Source: Ilyonectria destructans (lineage: Eukaryota; Ascomycota; Sordariomycetes; Hypocreales; Nectriaceae). From it: a stretch of 64,000 nucleotides of DNA. This document shows, in pieces, positions 34,619 to 46,833 of this stretch. Below the pieces are notes generated by a model. It worked only from the letters and a program-made list of their open reading frames with translations, had not been told where the DNA came from and ran no database searches. The DNA is taken from contig JAHEWK010000004.1 in NCBI GenBank assembly GCA_020740775.1, forward strand, positions 3,348,001-3,412,000. Reading direction: 5' to 3'. The position numbers were made by a program, and so were the translations under genes. Each line of letters starts with the position of its first letter. Position 1 is the first letter of the stretch.

Positions 34619-35173
34619 TCAAGAAGGCTTCCTCCCTTGAGAGTAAGTTGCAAAAGTTGGTAGGACACGTGGATTAATTAGTCTTGTTCTCTCGTTCCGT
34701 CGTAAAGTCGGTCCTGGGTACGCCATTGTTGAGCCCGTATGATAGCGTCCTGTGCCATCTTGGCCACACGTTTGACACATCATCTCAACACCCGGTCTCA
34801 CCCAAACATGACTAGTCGTGGGGGTCTGTGGACCAGGAGCTTGCAGCGCAAAAGCTTCATCAGCGCCGATTATCCGCTCTTCGATGATGTTTTGGCCGTT
34901 TGTAGCTTTGGCTACGACTTCCCCGGCGAGGATGGCCAGGACGGGAAGCCCTCGAATCAAAGGAGGGAGACCGCCTTGAACGTTGGATAGTTTGGCAAGT
35001 TTTGAAAGCTCGGTTTGGAGAGAGGGTGATTTGCCGCTCGAAAACATGCCGAGCTGCGCTTTTATGGATATTTTTGAAATTTTGTTGTTTCTTAATGTGT
35101 CAATTCTAAGCACAAATGTTTGATGAGGTGAATGAAGAGAAGCAGCTGGCAGAAACGGTTGGATGACGGACAA
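34619..35173 (-). CDS. doubtful small open frame, unknown
   Basis: Uninterrupted 184-codon frame, possibly starting instead at Met 35047 (142 residues). It contains a moderately hydrophobic stretch LIRGLPVLAILAGEVVAKA, then a CQTC pair and a basic C-terminus. No signal peptide, domain or homologous family recognised. Base composition does not decide the matter. It may be a real small protein or a chance frame; no introns needed. Confidence 0.3.
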   Translation of the reverse strand: MSVIQPFLPAASLHSPHQTFVLRIDTLRNNKISKISIKAQLGMFSSGKSPSLQTELSKLAKLSNVQGGLPPLIRGLPVLAILAGEVVAKATNGQNIIEERIIGADEAFALQAPGPQTPTTSHVWVRPGVEMMCQTCGQDGTGRYHTGSTMAYPGPTLRRNERTRLINPRVLPTFATYSQGRKPS

Positions 35174-35429
35174 GGGTGCGGGGTGCGCAATGGAGGCCTC
35201 AGGCAGAACATAATGGATGTAAATGCCTGCCGACCTGCTTCTTCCGGCCTTTTCTCAGATGCAGCGTCTTTTGAGATGAGAATAAGCTTTTTAATCTTGG
35301 GTTTATCATTCGGGTCAATATGGATCTGGTTCAGGTGCTATGTTCTTTGTAAATGAAGCCTGGTAAATACACTGGTATACATCCACTCCGTCATCGCCTC
35401 ATTTCTTGACGATATCAGATCCTCCAAGC

Positions 35430-35979
35430 CTAGTCTGTTGTAGCGTCGAAGGAGAGGAAGGTCGAGGCCTGACCGGCAGCCTCTTCGTCCTGAGAAATGT
35501 TGTTTTGGAGCTTTTTGTTCTCCTCCTCGAGTTTATCGGCCACGTCCTCTCCCTGGGCCTGCTGAGCCTGGAGCTTCAAGATGGTGGCCGTCAGCTTCAA
35601 TACCTTGTTCTTGATCTTGCCGATCTGCACAACTATTAGCTTCCTTCTCTCGATGTATGCGGGTTTATAGTAGACTTACCTGTAGTGAAACAGCCTCGTC
35701 GCCAGAAGCGGCGTCAATGGCGGGGTTGAATGCCTCATCCTCGGCATCGTTGGCAATGGAGTTAACGCTGTTCAGGAAATCCAGGTCGGCTTTCTCGACA
35801 GTCGACAGGTCGCTGGGCAAGCCGCTCAGCTTTGCAAGGGCCTCCTGCTGGGCGTTGCCAGCGACACCGCCGCTGATGGACAGATCGTTGTAGGAAGTAG
35901 TGCTGAAAACGGCGCGCTTGCTGTGAGGAGCAGCCAGGGCAGTAACAGCGAAGCCGAGAGTGAACAAAGAGAACTTCAT
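35430..35979 (-). CDS. small secreted protein, unknown family
   Basis: Two exons, 35979-35680 and 35624-35430 (intron GTAAGT...TGCAG, phase 0), give 164 residues. Clear signal peptide MKFSLFTLGFAVTALAAP followed by a dibasic-type HSKR processing site. The mature part has no cysteines, is acidic and alpha-helical in character. It has leucine/valine heptad-like spacing in exon 2 (IGKIKNKVLKLTATILKLQA) suggesting a coiled coil. The size and secretion signal fit a small secreted protein, possibly effector-like or cell-wall-associated; function unknown. Confidence 0.75.
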
Positions 35980-37728
35980 CTTGACGGTGAGACTAAGGTT
36001 TGTTGATCGAAAGTAGGTGTGGAGATGTCGTGATTGGTCGCAGACCTGAATTAAGAAAGAATTGATGAAGATCGAACTGGACAGCGCAGCTGTGTAGAGA
36101 AGTGAAGATGAGTGGTTGAAGATGGGATGATTGTGAGAGTAAAGATTGACTTATGTTGAGCGTAGGGGAGTCTTTAATAGTTCAAGGGCAATGGCCAAAT
36201 GACTCCTACCGCCCCCATTACGGAGCTCTTACCAGCGATGCGACTTTACCTAGACTTTGCGACGAGTAAGACCCAGGCCTCACTCCTGGCGGTTAATACC
36301 CCTCGCCAACAGGCTCCTATGGCCCTGCTGAGGGTCGTTGCCACTATTCACGGTATCACGGGGTAGCGCGAATACTCAATTGAGCGAGTTACCGGACCTT
36401 TCGGCTCTAAGCGAATTGATGCTGCCGCTAAGCTGGCACGTCAAACCTTGGATCTCGGTGACCGGGTCGCTTAAGAGAGCTGAGATGTGTCGCACCCCTG
36501 TCCAAACCACGACGCTGTTTTCTCAAACAAGGAGGTGACGTTTTCCGTCGCATCTTGTGAACCCATGTCAATCACGACGCTTGAACTGTCTAGCGCCTAC
36601 TTTGAATGTAACCTTAAAATAGACTGTATGAAGACTGAACCGCTTTCAGCTGCGTCGACCAGTTTAGGGTAAGTGCGCCAACGGTTCACGTTAATTAACG
36701 TAAGTCGAGACGACAGTTAATATGGGGCATGATGATGAGGCCTAACAAGTTTTAGACATCTCAGACACTCGAACCGACTGGTTTCAACAGAAACATTCTC
36801 AAGGGGAACCTAAATTCGTCGCCATGTGGCATCACTCCTCTGCAGCGTGGCTAGGCGGTCGATCTCAACACACAGCACGACGGGAGAGGAAATGTAATTG
36901 GTGGAAAATGCAAGTACTTGAGATTGATTCTTGCCCCATTGAGGTCCAGCTATTGGTGCGTCAATATTTTGAGGTAGTTGAAGGGAGTGGTGGAAAGGTC
37001 AACATGTTTCGCTCGTGATTTTCCCATTTTTCTCCCGCTCAGCTGTTCGTTCTGGGGCCTTTTGTCGAAACCCGGCTCCTAACGGTTTCCTCTGGTACCT
37101 GAACCGAGAGGCTCTGGATGAGGAATTCAAAGGCGACTTCAGCGTGTGTGCACGGCGTAGCAATCGCCCGAGATGGATGCTCCGAGAGCAGACAGGCTGT
37201 GGATGGTCTCATAGCGTTATGACTGTAGACCCACCACAAGGCTCTAACCGCGAGATGATATGATATAGCGAGCATTTTGCACCCCTTCTATATGACATTT
37301 GCTACAGGTAGGCAATTTCTTCTCCAGCGTCTCAATCAACAGTATTGAGGGCTCCTGCGGCTCGGGCTTTCGGGGCTGCTGAGGCCCGTGGTTGTGGTGA
37401 GAAAATCGGGCTTCAGTGCGATGTTTGAGATGCCATAAGCCGTAAGAGTCTTGTTTGGCTGATTGAAAATTGGCAGCCTTGACGACAGCGATTGCAAGCG
37501 AATAAGATAGTAAGTCGCTCAGAGCCTCGCGAAAATAATCATGAGCGTCGAATGATAAATTTATAGCCACTAATTGCTACGTAAATTGCGAGATCTAATG
37601 CAAGATCTTGCGATTCATAAAGCTGTTGAGGTGGGAGGTCCATTGTACGTGCTAGCTGTTATAGGGCTCTTAGGGCACTTAGGGGGGGAATTTATAGGGG
37701 CTAATACTGACTCATCAACCCGGCGGGT
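35980..37728. other. long intergenic, no supported gene
   Basis: 1.75 kb with short unrecognised frames. A perfect 14-nt palindrome ACGTTAATTAACGT sits at 36688-36701. The part just before 37728 is AT-rich with many short stops. No gene or mobile element recognised. Confidence 0.4.
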
Positions 37729-39162
37729 ATGGCTCGCCCTGTAATTCAAAACCTAGCTCCTCCATCCTCTGCAGTACCCTTGAATTACATCCACGGCGTC
37801 AAGGCATCCATCAGCACCGTGCAGATCGACTCTACAGCAATAATGTCGAAAAGGTTCCCCGCCCCGACGGAGGAAAGGGTTATCTTCCTACACCAAAAAC
37901 GTAGGGAGAAGAGTATCCGGGTTCGCGACGAGCTCATGGCAGGACGTGACCTTGTGGCCATAACACTGTCCAACGACCCCGGCGAGGTCCTTCAACAGCC
38001 ATCGCGACGGAGGGCGGTGCTCGGCCGAGCGGCTTACGCCTTCGATGAGGAAGTCTTCATCAAGCGCATCAGCAACGGCGCCTACGGAACTTGCAGCCAC
38101 CTGATGTCAGCAGCCGCAGTGCCCGACGACGGCCGCATGGTCCCCATCTTGGATGTCTTCAAGCTGATCATTTGCGACGCGCGCTGCCTCGAAGAGGGCG
38201 AGAGCTTTCAGGACGCATACGACGCACAGCTGCGAGAGGAGGAGCTCCAGACGCCGACAGAGCGCGCCAGGGAGATTGTCCGCAACGAAGACGAAAAGAC
38301 GGCGCGGAGGAACGCCAAACTCATCATCCCCCATCTCGAGCGTCTATCACCCGACGAGCTTGCGCAGATGGAGAGGGACCAAGGCGGCGCCATCAAGGCA
38401 ATCTGGAAACAGGTTGCTCCCCCGCCTCCGGCTTGGATCCAGCAGATTGTCGACGCTCAGCAACCCTGGGGCTTCGTCTTCTACAAAAACAGAGTGGCCG
38501 AGCAGGAAATGGGCCATGATTGGGACGACGTGTGGGGCGAAATCCAACAGTGTACAAACCGGATTCCAATGTCTATCAACGGAGAACGCAGCCATGAGTA
38601 CACACTGTTGGCTCACATTCATACCGGGGGGAACGAACGTAATATGAGGAACCTGTGGACTACCGACTGGGCCGCTGGGCCCATTGACCCAGACTTATCA
38701 GAAGACGATGCTCTGAGACGGTAAGACCCTCGCCTTGGCCTCCTGCTACCGGCCATTGCCGGATTGACAGCCTGCTCACCATTTTACAGACACTTTAAAG
38801 AGTACAGAGAATCGCTCTCATCTCCGGGCATCCTGCGGAACACGTTCATTATGATTGACGACCAATGCATCCCCGCGGACCTTTGGAAATATACCGGACA
38901 TGCTATAGATACCTTTTGGGTTTGGGCATATGATGCCGACTGGGAGCCCTCCTCGACAGACGTTACTGTGTCGAATGGAGAGGAGTACCGAGGTCGTGTT
39001 AGGGTGCCACTGTACAGCCTGGATGCGTGGTTCTACGGCGCGCGGTACGAGGGCGACGTCAGTCTCAAGGACATGTGGCTCAAGGCACAGACTCATCGCG
39101 AAAAGCTGTGGATCTGCTACTCGAAACCGATGGAAAACTGGCATCACGAGTCTTATATCTAA
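37729..39162 (+). CDS. unrecognised intracellular protein
   Basis: Two exons, 37729-38720 and 38790-39162 (intron GTAAGA...TACAG), give 454 residues; an in-frame ATG at 37843 (MSKRFPAPTEERV) would give 416 and looks equally likely. No signal peptide or membrane segment. It is rich in charged residues and aromatic blocks: PWGFVFYKNRVAEQE, DWDDVWGEIQQC, FIMIDDQCIPADLW, FWVWAYDADWEP and a C-terminal WHHESYI. No catalytic motif stands out. The frame is long, GC-rich and intron-split, so it is a genuine gene. I do not recognise the family. Confidence 0.8.
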
Positions 39163-39268
39163 TCGAGGTCTCCAGGCAGGCAGGCAGGATGAATCATGAA
39201 GTTGTTATTAAAAGGTATCCTAGCAACGGTGGAAATAAATAACAAGGTCGACCGCCTGCAAAAGGGCG

Positions 39269-42200
39269 TCACGGCCATGCGCGGTACACGTTTCCAGCAG
39301 TCTCTCCGCCACACCATGTCTCGGGATCCCCAGCGCAAGGAACGTTGCAGTCAGCCTTGGTCGTAACCGCTCCCAGAAGGTCGTCGGCCAAGGACAGCGC
39401 GCAGTTGCACCTGTCGCCTCCGTCAACCGAGAAGACGACCTCGCTCCCCTCGAACCGGCGAGTGCACTCCTCGGCACACCGCTCGATGGTGAGGTCCCCG
39501 ACGGCCGTCGAGTCCTGGACTACACCCCAGCAAGTACGGCCCGGATGCCGCGAGCGACAGCCGACGTGGCTATAGGACAGAGGTCTACGGCGGGCTCCGC
39601 TGGCGCCGAAGACGTTGAGGAGGCTCTCACCACCGCAGGCCTGCGTGTCGTCACCAGCACAAGGAGCGGAACAGTCAGTCGAAGGCCGGCCCTCAGTTCC
39701 CACGTCCAGTCGTGAGCCACAGCGACAGGTGGTACCCTCCAGGCCGAACAGCGGTTGTCCCTGCGCGAGGAGACAGTACTCGGCGCAGTACTCGATGGTC
39801 ATGCCGAGTCCGGCTTCCGTCAGCGAGTGGGAGAGCCCGCGAACGCCCGACTCTGCGGCGCTGTAGCATCCAATATGCTCGTACGCGGGAAGGGGGGCCG
39901 TCTCTCTGATAGCACTCTTTGTCCCGTCAGACCTGGTGCGGAAGATCTCGACATGCCCCTTGCCTCCGCAGGTGTATCCGAGACCGTTGCCGCATCCCAC
40001 GTTGCACTCAGTCATGGCGACGCTCTTGGGCGACGCCGCCAGCTCTTGGCCACACGTACACACCGTCCCCTCGCCGAGCGAGAAGAAACCGTAGCCGCTC
40101 GTGGTACACAAGCTGCCGCACTGGTGCACCCACATGGTCTTCTCGTCGACAGTCTTCCCGCCCAAGACGAGGCGCTGTGAGGCGGCCTGCACGAAGCATC
40201 CGAGGCTGACCGACTCGACGAGCAGCACGGGGTCGAGCCCGTACACCTCAACGGCTCCGGCGCCGCCGCAGGAGTCGGAGCTGTTCCCGTTGCATTTTGT
40301 CTGGCACTTGGCGTCAGCCAGAAGCTGGCTGTCTATCCGCAGGCGAGTGTCGCACAGGCAGGTGTCGCCGCCCTCGAGGCCAAAGACGTTGAAGTTCTGC
40401 GAGCGACAGTACACTTTGCACGCGAGCAGCGTCATCAAACTCTCGTGGTTGATCTCGGCCTGTCGCAGCACCGGTTCCTGGGACGTCGTCACGTCGCGGG
40501 CGTAGCATCCGAATCGCCAGTGCTCGGGAATCTCGGCCCTCGTTGCGAGGAAGTCCCGCGTCGGGTTGGCGCAGTACGTGAGCCCCATGACGAGGTCGCT
40601 CGTACAGTTGTCTCGTGAGACTGACGGGTTGGCGAGCAGGAACGTGTCGAGACTGACGTGATAGCGAGCCAGCACCTGGGCACAGTCGTCCCCCTTGCTC
40701 ACCTTGTGCCATCTTCCGCACCTCGTAGTCGTGCCGTCGGCGAGGATGGCGCCGCTCGGAGGTTTGACGGCTTCCGCCGCGAACTCTGGGTATGTCGGGT
40801 TGGCATCGTCCTTGGTTCCCTCCTGCTCATAGTTGCCGCCAGGGGCTGAGATGCAAATAACGCTGCCGACAGTCTGCGAGGCGGACTGAAGGTTCCCGCA
40901 GCCCACGTCGATCCAGGGGTTGAGATTGAGGATCGTGTCCCGACTTACTCCTGTAGTGGCCTCGATGCCCAGGCAGTCGTCAGTGGTCGCGAGCTTGTAT
41001 GTTTTGCACTGAAGAGGCAGGCAGACGGACACGCCCGCAACCACGTCGTAGCAGTCTAGGATATCCGGGTTGCCGCTGAAGATGGCTGCTGACGAGACCC
41101 CATACTTGAGAGCCAACGAGTCGCAAGTGTCGTTGGACTGCGTCGTGTGCTTCACATTCGAGAGACAAAGACCAGCCTCTCTGGTGATTTCCGCAAAGGG
41201 AGAGTCCTCTGTTGCAGTGGGTTGGGAACCCAGGGAACACTCCGACACCGCGGCTTTGAGGGCTTCCTGGTAGTATGGCTCCTTCCAGTAGATGGAGTAG
41301 GGGCTGGCCTGCATCATCTTGAGTCGGTTGACATAACAATCGGAGCAGAGCTCGTTGTTGGGCATGTCCTTGATGCTCTCTATGTCGCTAAACCCGGCAA
41401 TGACGTCTGGTCAACGTTAGAAGGACACGAACAATAAACTAGACAGATATGGGTGGCTTACCATTGCAGTACCGGCCGCTCTTCTTGTCGGTCTGGCATG
41501 TTTCGTTAATGCCGTACGAGATGAACGAGCCCAAGATACCAGGGCTTGTGCCGTCCTCCCACTTCAAGCCAGTACAGTACGTATCAACGGCCTTTAACCA
41601 GTCCGAGATGGATTGAGCACAGCCGACGTCGCATACTGAGGCGACGTCGACTTCTTTGGGCATGATGCCATGATATTCGGCCCGTTTCCACTCCCGCGTG
41701 TTATTATCGCATCGCACGAGAGCTGTGAGAGCATTCCTGCAAGCGTCCGGAAAGACGCCCAAGCCTACCGTGTCTTCGGCATGGACCTTGTAGCCCACAA
41801 AGTCCCGCTTGCCGGTGACCTGTTTCGCGCCGCCGAGCCAAGCAAGAATGGAGGAAGCGAAGCCGTTTCTGTTCGGCTTGCCTAGCGTGGGCTCCCCGTT
41901 GAGGGGACTCATCATCTCAATACTACCGAGAGTAACGAGATTATAGACCCATACGTCGAAGCTCTGCTCTATGTAAAATATCTTGTCCTGGCAGTCGTGG
42001 CGGCCCGAGTTTATACAGGCCTGGTCGTAGCGAGAGAAGTACGAGTACAAACCAGCACTGAGTATGTGGACCGCCGATGAATCGATGATGCGAACAGCCC
42101 ACGAGACGCAGCATGTTTTGGATTTCAAGGAGCAATCTTGGAACGCAGGATCGTCGGGGAACGCGCCCGGTTTGAAGGGGGCCGTGGCCGTCGGAACGGA

Positions 42201-45200
42201 CTGGAAGTAGGGGGACTCGGTTTGGATGAGGCCCATGACGATGTTCTCGGCACCGGTCAGTTGATACTGGTACAGCACGCAGTGCTCGACCGAAGTGCCC
42301 CAGAGCCATGTAGGGCCTTTGCTCTCGACGAGCATGCCTCTGCCGACGTAAACCTCCATCTGGGCTTGGTCCGGCGTATCAAAGTCGTGGTCGGCCGTCC
42401 ACATCCACACGTTTTCGAGATATGCCGAGGACTGGGCGGTCAAGTGTAGCATTAGGGATGCGGCAATGCATTTCTCGTTGACCTTGCCCGTCAGTTTGGG
42501 GCAGTCTTTGACGGTGAGGTCGGTGCCAGCCGCGCCGCCGACGCGGAAATGGGCGTCTAAGAGCAGATGTCAGTTTGGTCGCGGCTGAAATATTGGACAA
42601 GTCATCTTCGACAAGTCATCTTGGACAACTGATCTTGGGCGAGTGAAGTTGGTGGTGAGCTTACCCCATAGACCCGCCGAACCCTGAATCGTTTCGTGCA
42701 CATTCCACTCCATCATGACGGTGCCGGCCGTGGCGCCCTTGGCGGTGAACATGACGGACTGGACCTCGATGACGCCGGCTTGGCCCGGCCGGCCGACGCG
42801 CACCGCGACGTGAGGTTTGAGGGCATTTTCAAACTTGGGCCCCGTGGCCATGATCTGAGGCCAGGCCTGTCCAATGATGCGAGAGCCAACGGGTATCTCG
42901 ACCGTGTCCTTGATGAGATAGACCCCAAACGGCAGGTAGACGAGGGCCGACATGTTGGCGGCGGCGGAAAAAATGTAGTTGAGGACGGCCGCGTCGTCAG
43001 TCTTACCATCACCACGAGCTCCGCTGGCCTTGACATCGATGATCTGGCTATGCCCGAGGTCGTCATACTTGGGACGGCGTCTCGTGAAGAACTGCTTGCG
43101 TCCTCCGGTGACGAGGGAAGAATCCCTAACGGGTGCGTCGAGCGCGGCGCCGTTGAGGAACTTTGTTGTGCCGTCGGCGTAGGTGACTCTGCCGAAGCCC
43201 CAGGAGTCAACAGTCTTTGTTCCGGAGCCGCCAGCGATCAACACCTCGTTCTTAGTGGCATCCCGCACGATGGTGTCGACGTTGTAGAACATGGAGTTGC
43301 TCAGCAGGAGGGCCGTCGAGTTGTCTGACAAGACGGACGTTGAGATGCCCACCTTGACATGGTGCATGCGCAGATCCGTCAAGAGGAGCGAGCCGATGCC
43401 TTGGCCGGTGCTCATGGGCTGCCGTGTGCGTTAGCATCGCATAAAAGTCGAGGTTGCGTCGAGTCTTACACCGCCAGCGCCGCCAACAATGGTGAAGCCG
43501 ACGTCGCAATTGTCCACGACAATGTCCTGCATGGTCCATCCCCAGTCCCAGTGGATCTGGATGGCCGTCCCGGCGTCTTGGAAAAAGAGACCGCTGGCCG
43601 TGAACTGTTGGTTACCCATGTATGCACTGCCCAACTCAGTCGTCAGTCAGTCGTGCTCCGTGATCCGTTTATCCAAGACTCAAAGTTAGTGGCAACTCAC
43701 CCAGATTTACCGCCGACAAAGTACAAGTCGGACAGGAAACCGCCACTGCCATTCTCCATGTAGATTCCCTGAATTGAAGACGCCGAGTCAGAAAAAACAC
43801 ACCCTCGGTGTTGCGAAGCATGTCATCCTCACCTGCTGAGTGGTGGAAGGGTCGTCCTTGGGCTTGACCATGTAAAAGTGGACGTTTTCGAGAGATGTTC
43901 CCTGAGCGACTTGCCAATGAATGCCGTAAATATGAGCCGCCGCAGGGGTTGGACGGATATCGACAATCATATTGCGGACGCTGCGGAGGAAGTTGTTTTG
44001 GTTGGGGTACCTGGACTGCATCAGCGCTGGCTCTCGAGGCACACAATGGTGACTGTGTTTTCAAATCCGCCTTTACCATTCCGGGGTTTTACCCGTGTAT
44101 ATCTAAGGAAAACGTCAACAGGCGAGATCTATAGGTTCTAGTTCTAGCACCCTACTTACGTTGGAACTGATGACGCCTAGGCCGACGAAACTTGGTGCCG
44201 CGAGAATCGTAGGAAGCTCGAGGGGCTGTTGCAAGAGGCAGTTATGGATCATGCTGAAAAGCTGCAGACTTGAGGATTCCTTACATTACCGAGGATTTCC
44301 GTGTTATAGTACTGGATAATAGAGGAGCTGACTTTGTACGTTCCTGGGGGGAAGTACACTGTTGCTGGGTAGATGGTGCTGCCCGTGCAAGTGCCACCGC
44401 CGCATCGTCCACCGCTCGAGATGGCCTTGTTAATGGCATCGGTGTCGTCGGCTTTGCCATCACCTAGACGACAAAGGGTCAGCTGGTGATTTCGCAGTAA
44501 TATGATTTCGAGCCACTTGCCCTTGGCGCCAAAGTCCTTGACGTTTCTCCAGACCTCGTACCCGGCGGGCGCAAAGGGGCTGGAACCTCTCTGGGCCATG
44601 GACGACATCCACCAGTCACTTGCAGCTCTCTTCTGCGGGCCTTGTCCACTCTGGTCCTCGCGCGTGGGCTTGACGAGGTTAGATGTGTTGTCGGAATAGC
44701 GGAAGGCCGAGGGCGGGTCTTGGACGCGGGCCGTCAGACCCGAGCGGTACTGGAGCATAGGAGGCATCATGTTGGTGTCGTTGACCTTGTGCTTGAACCT
44801 AGTCTGAAGATCGACGACGGCGGCAGCAGCATCATAGCTCACGTCCTCGTCGGACGGGTTCCAGTTCTCCGAGAGGAGGCGCGCGGCCTCGATGAGCTCG
44901 TCCGGCACCGCATAGCGCATGTCTCCCTCGGTCCCGCTGCCGTTGACGCCGTCGTCGCCTCTGACTCTCAGCGAGGAAGCCGTGGCGTTGCCGTGATAGT
45001 CGAGCGGCAGCGGCGGCTTCCGAGCACTAAACAGCTCGGTAGAGCTCAGCACCTGGAGGCGGTTGGGGCGGGGGTTAGAGACGATGGCATGGTTTGCGCG
45101 GGCCATGGCAGCTTGGCCGCGGGCCAGCAGCTCTCGCGCTTCTTCGATGGAGCCATCATCGCTCTGTGTGTGGGAACCGAGGAGGTGGGAGTGTTTGGAA

Positions 45201-45274
45201 TCATCGTCGTGGTGAGTGGAAGCAGAGGCCAACAAGGACGTACAAAACATGAGATGAAAGAATGGGAGAAGCAT
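39269..45274 (-). CDS. secreted GH55-type beta-1,3-glucanase fused to three LysM-like and four WSC domains
   Basis: Nine minus-strand exons, 45274-44521, 44463-44285, 44225-44160, 44015-43833, 43768-43701, 43626-43470, 43418-42665, 42556-41462 and 41406-39269, join to 1797 residues. Signal peptide MLLPFFHLMFCTSLLASAST. Two pectate-lyase-3 right-handed helices typical of GH55 begin at ~240 (VWRNVKDFGAKGDGKADDTD) and ~590 (SQIIDVKASGARGDGKTDD). LysM-like units follow at ~1166-1216, 1219-1273 and 1315-1366 (e.g. DTCDSLALKYGVSSAAIFSG). Four WSC domains (~1382-1797) have recurring GCY/GCF...CxxxC...CxCG...CxxxCxG patterns. GH55 enzymes cut beta-1,3-glucan; LysM binds chitin oligomers; WSC domains bind wall glycans. 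Catalytic residues were not verified. It is paired head to head with a chitinase. Confidence 0.9.
44464..44520 (-). other. GC-AG intron of 57 nt (multiple of three, stop-free)
   Basis: Donor G|GCAAGT, acceptor CTAG|G. Removal restores the conserved DFGAKGDGKADD motif of the first beta-helix. Retention would keep the frame and insert 19 residues. Confidence 0.75.
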
Positions 45275-46833
45275 CTTGGCGGCAAGATGCGACGGTTTTC
45301 AAACAAGGACTAGTATGAGAGCTATGCAGATAAATTAGGATGGCTCAGGATGGTTCACAATGTAGCTTCACAGAATCAAGCAAGAGGTTGGGAACGAAAG
45401 GACATAAAAGGATGGCCATGGTCCACCTCGAAAAACCTCGCAGGTCGCCAAAGGAATGATAGCCGAGCCTAAACAGTGCTGGTGAAGTCCAATGAACCTG
45501 TTGTGCGACGGTCTAGACAGGACTGATGTACAAGCTGTCGCTTGGGGTTCGGAGCTTCGATCCTGTTCGGGTATCTGGATGACTCGCCGAAATCGAACCA
45601 ACATCCCCAGGCTTGGTAGTCCTCACCTAGTTCTGGCTTGATGTGATCACCCGTTTTGAGGTCTCAACCTCAATCCTTCCCTCCGCAAAGATTCTTGAGG
45701 ACTTTTATATCCGTACTGGTTGAAGGATTCATGGGATTGGTGGTATGTGACTGATGCTGGGTTGAGAAAAGGCACTCTACTGTATTGAGGGCTCAAGAAG
45801 AACAAGGAACATCAGCAGACATTAATACTATCATCATTATCTTTTGTATCCATATCATATTGATCCTTATGAACCTAATCGAAAAGACCGTATCGGATTC
45901 AACTGGTGCATTAGGCTGTAATTTAACTGAGACCGCTATATTTGGGGATATTATAGCCCTAACTAGATTAATGCATAGTTCGGGCCGATCCAGTCGAAGA
46001 ATTAGCAATCATTCTCCACCAGTCCATAGATTCCCAGGACTCTTCTTTCTCTCTCCTAACCATTGTGACTGTAGCAATGATTTGCAAGTGATTGGCGGTT
46101 GTGAGTGACAATTACCCAGCGAGGTACTTGCAAGCTGCCGTAGTAAGCCTCCACAGACGACGTCAGTCCAAGTTCTGCATGTATCTATGCATGAGAGATG
46201 CCACACAAGTCTCCCCACACAAATCTCTCGCAAGTGCAACCGAGTCGAATTTTCAGCGTGAAGCTATTTTACATGCCAAGAGGCGCGCAAAGTGGCCAGA
46301 CGTAACGATGGAGCGATTTTCGGCCCGCCGCAGCCCGTTTGAGCAAGCGAAGCAGTACATACATTGTCCAGATCCTCTTTGCTATGGACTATCTGTGCCT
46401 GCTTACACTGGTACGCACCAGACACAACTTCACCTCACCCCCACGGCAAAATCAGGGCGAAGCGAGATTACACGATGACATCCCCGAGACTCGAGTCGGC
46501 TCGTGTTGGTGTTGATCCCTCGACACAGCTGCACGTCTAGGCTTGTCCAAAACACGCATGTTACCGTCGACGATCCTTGATTGACTCCGCACGCTAGCGG
46601 ACATGATCGAGAGTGCTGCAACGTCCGACCAGGGCACAGGAAGAGTGAGCCCGAAGCTGTCGTGGGTGCTGCCGCAGTTTCTGTGAAAGTAGCACGTCTG
46701 TTAAATGTCGACTTATTGCCCTCCCCCCTCCCCCTGTTCCCGGTGGCTTTTGGACAACTCTCATCTCTTCAAGATATCTTCGTCTTCTTCAGGCTGTCCG
46801 CTCAGAGCTCAGCCCTGTTCATCTACCGGAATC
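45275..46833. promoter_or_regulatory. shared divergent intergenic region of the glucanase-LysM-WSC and chitinase genes
   Basis: 1.56 kb with no supported gene, separating two start codons that point away from each other. Any co-regulation signals must lie here. CT-rich tracts (46720-46735) precede the chitinase start, as in many fungal promoters. No specific factor site is claimed. Confidence 0.5.

Noticed and set aside
36688..36701. Perfect 14-nt palindrome ACGTTAATTAACGT
   Set aside because: Single short palindrome far from gene starts; no second copy or paired element seen.
39172..39189. CAGG microsatellite after the unknown gene
   Set aside because: Four short units only; ordinary simple repeat.
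42696..43328. 210-codon plus-strand frame and a similar one at 44642-45313
   Set aside because: Both are antisense to GH55 exons with strong family motifs and are explained by GC-rich codon bias.
45560..45650. tRNA-like T-arm (GGTTCGATT) and partial acceptor pairing on the minus strand
   Set aside because: The acceptor stem pairs only partly and no convincing D-arm or anticodon stem could be drawn; looks like chance.
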